From contig NZ_JAMFLX010000032.1 in the NCBI RefSeq assembly GCF_023502345.1, positions 1-46,199 on the forward strand: 46,199 bases of DNA, written 5' to 3'. Made by a program: the position numbers and the translations under genes. Shown here piece by piece: positions 43,639 through 46,199 of the stretch; position 1 is the first letter of the stretch, and each line of letters starts with the position of its first letter. The notes under the pieces are model-generated. The model saw nothing but the letters and a program-made list of their open reading frames with translations. It did not search any database and had not been told where the DNA came from. The stretch comes from Parendozoicomonas callyspongiae (GTDB lineage Bacteria > Pseudomonadota > Gammaproteobacteria > Pseudomonadales > Endozoicomonadaceae).

Positions 43639-44158
43639 TATTCACAGTTCCATTGATGCCAGAGGAAGCATCTCATTTCGTATTTTATTATAGGAATAAA
43701 ACCACAAAACCAGACTTTTTCATACGTTAAAATATAGGAAACAGTACTTTTTCATACATTAAATTGAACTAATAACGTACTTATTTATAGTTTGATGAAT
43801 TATCACAAAGAGTCAAACACCAATAGAATCACAATAAAAACAGGTAGTTACAGAGAAATCCGCTCAAGCCTGAAACACCTAACCTCGCAAATGGGAGGCC
43901 AAAGCAATATTTGCAGGGTTTTCCTATTTGCCATGATTCTGGGTTTAAGCTTCGCTGAAGTACGCAGGTTTAGCCTGGAGAGCTCTAAAAAAGTTACCAC
44001 TGTGCCTTTCGTGTCGTAGAACTGCTCTGGTCGTTCCCTCCATAACATAACCTTCAACCCTCAACACACCTATAGCCTTCTGTAGTCGTATAAATAGAGT
44101 CGCTCTTGTATATTCTGCAACTGAAAAACGAATAACAATAAACATAAGGAATTCGAGG
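43639..44158. other. 520-base divergent gap, ATPase to LysM gene
   Basis: Apart from the ATPase promoter and its repeats I see no gene. A frame at 43792-44019 (75 codons) lacks a ribosome site and a protein-like sequence. A -10-like TATAAA lies near 44090, upstream of the LysM gene. AAGGAATTCGAGG precedes the LysM ATG. Confidence 0.45.
43687..43763 (-). promoter_or_regulatory. ATPase promoter with two 18-bp direct repeats
   Basis: Read leftward, TATAAT (43687-43692) is a consensus -10 about 50 bases before the ATPase start. Upstream of it are two direct repeats, ACTTTTTCATACGTTAAA (43714-43731) and the same with one change (A for G) at 43746-43763, 32 bp apart, about three turns. The near repeat overlaps the poor -35. 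They look like binding sites for a regulator, perhaps the ATPase itself. Confidence 0.6.
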
Positions 44159-45205
44159 ATGCAGGGTAGCCATCACACAGTGAAGCCAGGTGATACCCTT
44201 TGGGATATTGCTGAAACCCATCTTGGATCAGCTCTTCAGTGGCCCCGGATATGGCGATATAACAACAGACCAGAAATTATTGCCCGAACTGGCTCAGGTA
44301 TTCCTAATCCTGACCTGATATACCCAGGCCAGCGTTTGCTACTGCCCCAAGTGAAAATGGCCCAACCACAAATACAGAATCCACTGGGTCAACCCAAAAG
44401 AAGTGTTCCAAAAGAACAAACACTCAACAAGCAGTTGCCAGAACTGCAAACCCCCATGGCTATCCAATACAGCCTGGACGATATAAAACTTCCTCCCTCC
44501 GTTGTCCCTGGGGGAATTTTACAAGTCAAAATGCAGGGGAGTGTCACCTTAACCAGTAACGACACCTTGCCAGTTACAAGTGTGGTGAATAAAAAAGAAG
44601 TCGAAGCAAAGGTTACACAACAAGCCAATCACAGCTTCGGGAAATTAATCTCCGATACCCAGTTGGTATATGACAATCAAAATAAGAGTCTAAAGCTCAA
44701 GGCACTTTTGATTTCAAAAAGTAATACACCAAATACGCCCGCTACAGCCTTCGGAGTTGAAGCAGATTCCAACAGTCCTATTCCCAAACTGGTTTTCCAG
44801 ATCATTCTTCCCGAACTCAAGGGTGCAATCAACGAGTTCACATACACCTCAACACAGGTCAAGCTAGTCGCTGAACTGACACTAACACCACAACAACCAC
44901 TGGCTCAGCCCAAAAGGAGACCACAGCCAGTAAGCGATCCCATTAATTGGGATAGAGTTATTGGCACAGGCCTCATCATTGCAGCCACCGCTATTGTGGT
45001 AGGAACAATCGTTGAAGACTTTCTTACCTTTGGAGCCGGTGTAGCTGATGATCCTGCCTCATTTGCCGCAGCAGGCGTGAGCTATGCCCGAGGCGTCGCT
45101 TTATGGCGTTCAACAACCGTGGTAATTCCAAAGGCTATAGCTCCGGTAATCACACGTTTACGTTTTAGTATTGTCCCAGCAGGAGCCGTTCAGTATGCCC
45201 GTTAG
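44159..45205 (+). CDS. LysM protein with hydrophobic C-terminal segment
   Basis: A 348-residue protein. Residues 5-63 are a LysM domain (HTVKPGDTLWDIAETHLG, YPGQRLLLP), here without any signal peptide. A proline/glutamine-rich linker follows, then about 170 residues of beta-like sequence, a second PQ-rich linker (QPKRRPQP), and a hydrophobic segment at about 264-285 (VIGTGLIIAATAIVVGTIVEDF) followed by GAGVADDPASFAAAG and further apolar residues. Cytoplasmic LysM plus a glycine/alanine-rich membrane-active end recalls phage-tail or type VI secretion-related proteins; this is an impression. The last 11 bases overlap the next gene. Confidence 0.65.
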   Translation: MQGSHHTVKPGDTLWDIAETHLGSALQWPRIWRYNNRPEIIARTGSGIPNPDLIYPGQRLLLPQVKMAQPQIQNPLGQPKRSVPKEQTLNKQLPELQTPMAIQYSLDDIKLPPSVVPGGILQVKMQGSVTLTSNDTLPVTSVVNKKEVEAKVTQQANHSFGKLISDTQLVYDNQNKSLKLKALLISKSNTPNTPATAFGVEADSNSPIPKLVFQIILPELKGAINEFTYTSTQVKLVAELTLTPQQPLAQPKRRPQPVSDPINWDRVIGTGLIIAATAIVVGTIVEDFLTFGAGVADDPASFAAAGVSYARGVALWRSTTVVIPKAIAPVITRLRFSIVPAGAVQYAR

Positions 45206-46058
45206 GACTCATTACAAGCCTGTACTCATATTGATGCTGCTAGGTTTACTTTCAGCTTGCTCAGACTTCTCACCGGAAGCAGAGTTGGCTCGTCTCTCTG
45301 ATAAATACGGCATTACAATCAAAGCTGGCGATCCGGCACATTTCTTTGTCCCACCTTATACAGAGGCCGATGCAGAGATCCACAGAGCTGTTATGACGCC
45401 AGCCAAAGGGGAGGCATTGGAGGAGGCTTTGAAAGGCGCTGACGAAGCTCTGAGTGCCTACCCCACAGGTTATTTCAGCAAGCTAAGCAAAGCTGTCTTC
45501 TTTGCTGGAACTCTCAAGTTTGATGACGTTGAAGCAGGCGGAAGCTATGGTCCAGAGTGGATTGTTATAGTTGCTGATATTGATGACCCGTCTGCGGCTA
45601 TATACGAGACTGCACGGTATGGTGTGCATCATGAGTTCAGCTCTCTGGTCTGGAAGCGATCACCCGAAACTCAGCTAGCCTGGTCTCTACTAATGCCCGA
45701 AGGTTGGCAGCCTGCTCAGAGCAGTGCAAAAGCTCTTGAGATAACTGAGAAAGAACACCCAACATATAACAATGGATTTCTGTCTGAATACGCGAAAACC
45801 AGCGCCGAGAATGACTTCAATACCTATGCAGAAATAGCCTTCCTTGAGCCTGAACGCTTGGCAGCACTAGCCAAGGAACAGCCAATTATTGCTGAAAAAC
45901 TGGGCATTCTTATTCGTGCCTATCAAGAGGTTTCCAGTGATATCAACAGTACATTCTCAAAACTCGGCCTGCTTGAATTTGCTGATGTGTACGGTGACCC
46001 AATAGCACTACCTATAAAACTGATCTTGCCACCTCGTAATATGAGTTCAAAAGAATAA
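45195..46058 (+). CDS. Lipoprotein with metallopeptidase-like HEFSS motif
   Basis: A 287-residue lipoprotein: lipobox LLSAC with Cys22, then a domain with Tyr-Gly-Val-His145-His146-Glu147-Phe-Ser-Ser150 and, about 55 residues later, GFLSEYAKTSAENDF. Some bacterial surface zinc metallopeptidases have HEFxH followed by a similar GFVSxYA...EDF segment; here the third ligand position of HExxH is Ser150. So it is either an HExxS-type variant or an inactive relative. ATG 45195 lies inside the LysM gene with GGAG nine bases upstream, so the pair is coupled. Being a lipoprotein next to a possible effector, it might serve as an immunity or processing partner; no direct evidence. Confidence 0.65.
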   Translation: MPVRTHYKPVLILMLLGLLSACSDFSPEAELARLSDKYGITIKAGDPAHFFVPPYTEADAEIHRAVMTPAKGEALEEALKGADEALSAYPTGYFSKLSKAVFFAGTLKFDDVEAGGSYGPEWIVIVADIDDPSAAIYETARYGVHHEFSSLVWKRSPETQLAWSLLMPEGWQPAQSSAKALEITEKEHPTYNNGFLSEYAKTSAENDFNTYAEIAFLEPERLAALAKEQPIIAEKLGILIRAYQEVSSDINSTFSKLGLLEFADVYGDPIALPIKLILPPRNMSSKE

Positions 46059-46199
46059 TAAATCTGAGGTATATCAACTTTTTCTGCATCATCGTACCAA
46101 TCATCACTGATCTTATGAGATGATTATTTAATATGTGGGAATAGCCGTTACAGATTGGCCAATGCGGAAATTGTAATATCCAAAAAACTGTCGGGCGGT
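46059..46199. other. Right edge, non-coding
   Basis: No gene seen. AATCATC (46099-46105) and GATGATT (46119-46125) form a 7-bp inverted repeat followed by ATTTAATA, a possible weak terminator for the lipoprotein gene. The element continues past the window. Confidence 0.4.

Noticed and set aside
43792-44019. A 75-codon plus-strand frame between the ATPase and LysM genes
   Set aside because: No ribosome site and no coherent composition or domain.
39893-46199. A second copy of the tRNA 3' end as attR
   Set aside because: None noticed by eye to the window end; the element may extend further.

Overview
The window is chromosomal DNA of a gammaproteobacterium, most like the Pseudomonas/Oceanospirillales side of the class. 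The evidence is gene content and order: dksA-gluQ followed by the CbrA/CbrB system, pcnB, folK, panB, panC and pgi, and an ilvI-ilvH / ilvC-pssA neighbourhood. A marine host-associated genus such as Endozoicomonas is possible, but that is a guess. The tRNA and the protein motifs are all bacterial. I see no rRNA, CRISPR array, transposase or integrase.

Layout. (1) 1-6.4 kb: branched-chain amino acid genes ilvI-ilvH and ilvC on the minus strand with pssA downstream. Between them, in the opposite direction, lie ilvY (LysR regulator of ilvC) and yhhQ (queuosine precursor transporter). The ilvC-ilvY gap holds two tandem palindromes that look like IlvY operators. (2) 6.8-12.8 kb: a DUF4124 protein, a UshA-type lipoprotein nucleotidase, and a minus-strand run mrcB (PBP1b)-GNAT-TPR lipoprotein (LpoP candidate)-yqcC. 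(3) 12.9-15.9 kb: a TfoX C-terminal-like protein, a probable Fur-repressed small RNA with its own promoter, three-part fold and terminator, a small membrane protein, a ChaN-type heme/iron lipoprotein, a Rieske ferredoxin and sfsA. (4) 16-30.8 kb: dksA, gluQ, ycgN, an ABM-domain membrane protein, a NagA-like deacetylase with a signal peptide, cbrX-cbrA-cbrB, an unknown secreted protein where pseudomonads carry crcZ, pcnB, folK, a deoxynucleoside kinase, and panB-panC-panD. (5) 30.9-39.7 kb: a decayed or inactive Prc-type protease gene with an in-frame amber codon and lost catalytic residues, then pgi, a SUI1-family yciH, a DUF2333 protein, a LapG-like cysteine protease, and a cobalamin riboswitch driving btuB and cobO. 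(6) 39.8-46.2 kb: a CAU-anticodon tRNA followed by accessory genes: unknown DNA-binding-like proteins, an AAA/DUF4143 ATPase behind two direct repeats, and a translationally coupled pair of a LysM/transmembrane protein and a lipoprotein with a metallopeptidase-like HEFSS signature.

How the genes fit together. Most of the window is housekeeping: branched-chain amino acids, pantothenate, folate, cell wall, RNA processing, carbon/nitrogen control by CbrAB, and vitamin B12 uptake. The likeliest undescribed items are the structured Fur-box small RNA at about 13.3 kb, the amber-interrupted protease with a dead active site at 31-32.6 kb, the signal-peptide-bearing NagA, and the LysM/lipoprotein pair at the right end. 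All functional calls come from reading motifs and remembered family sequences; no database search was run.
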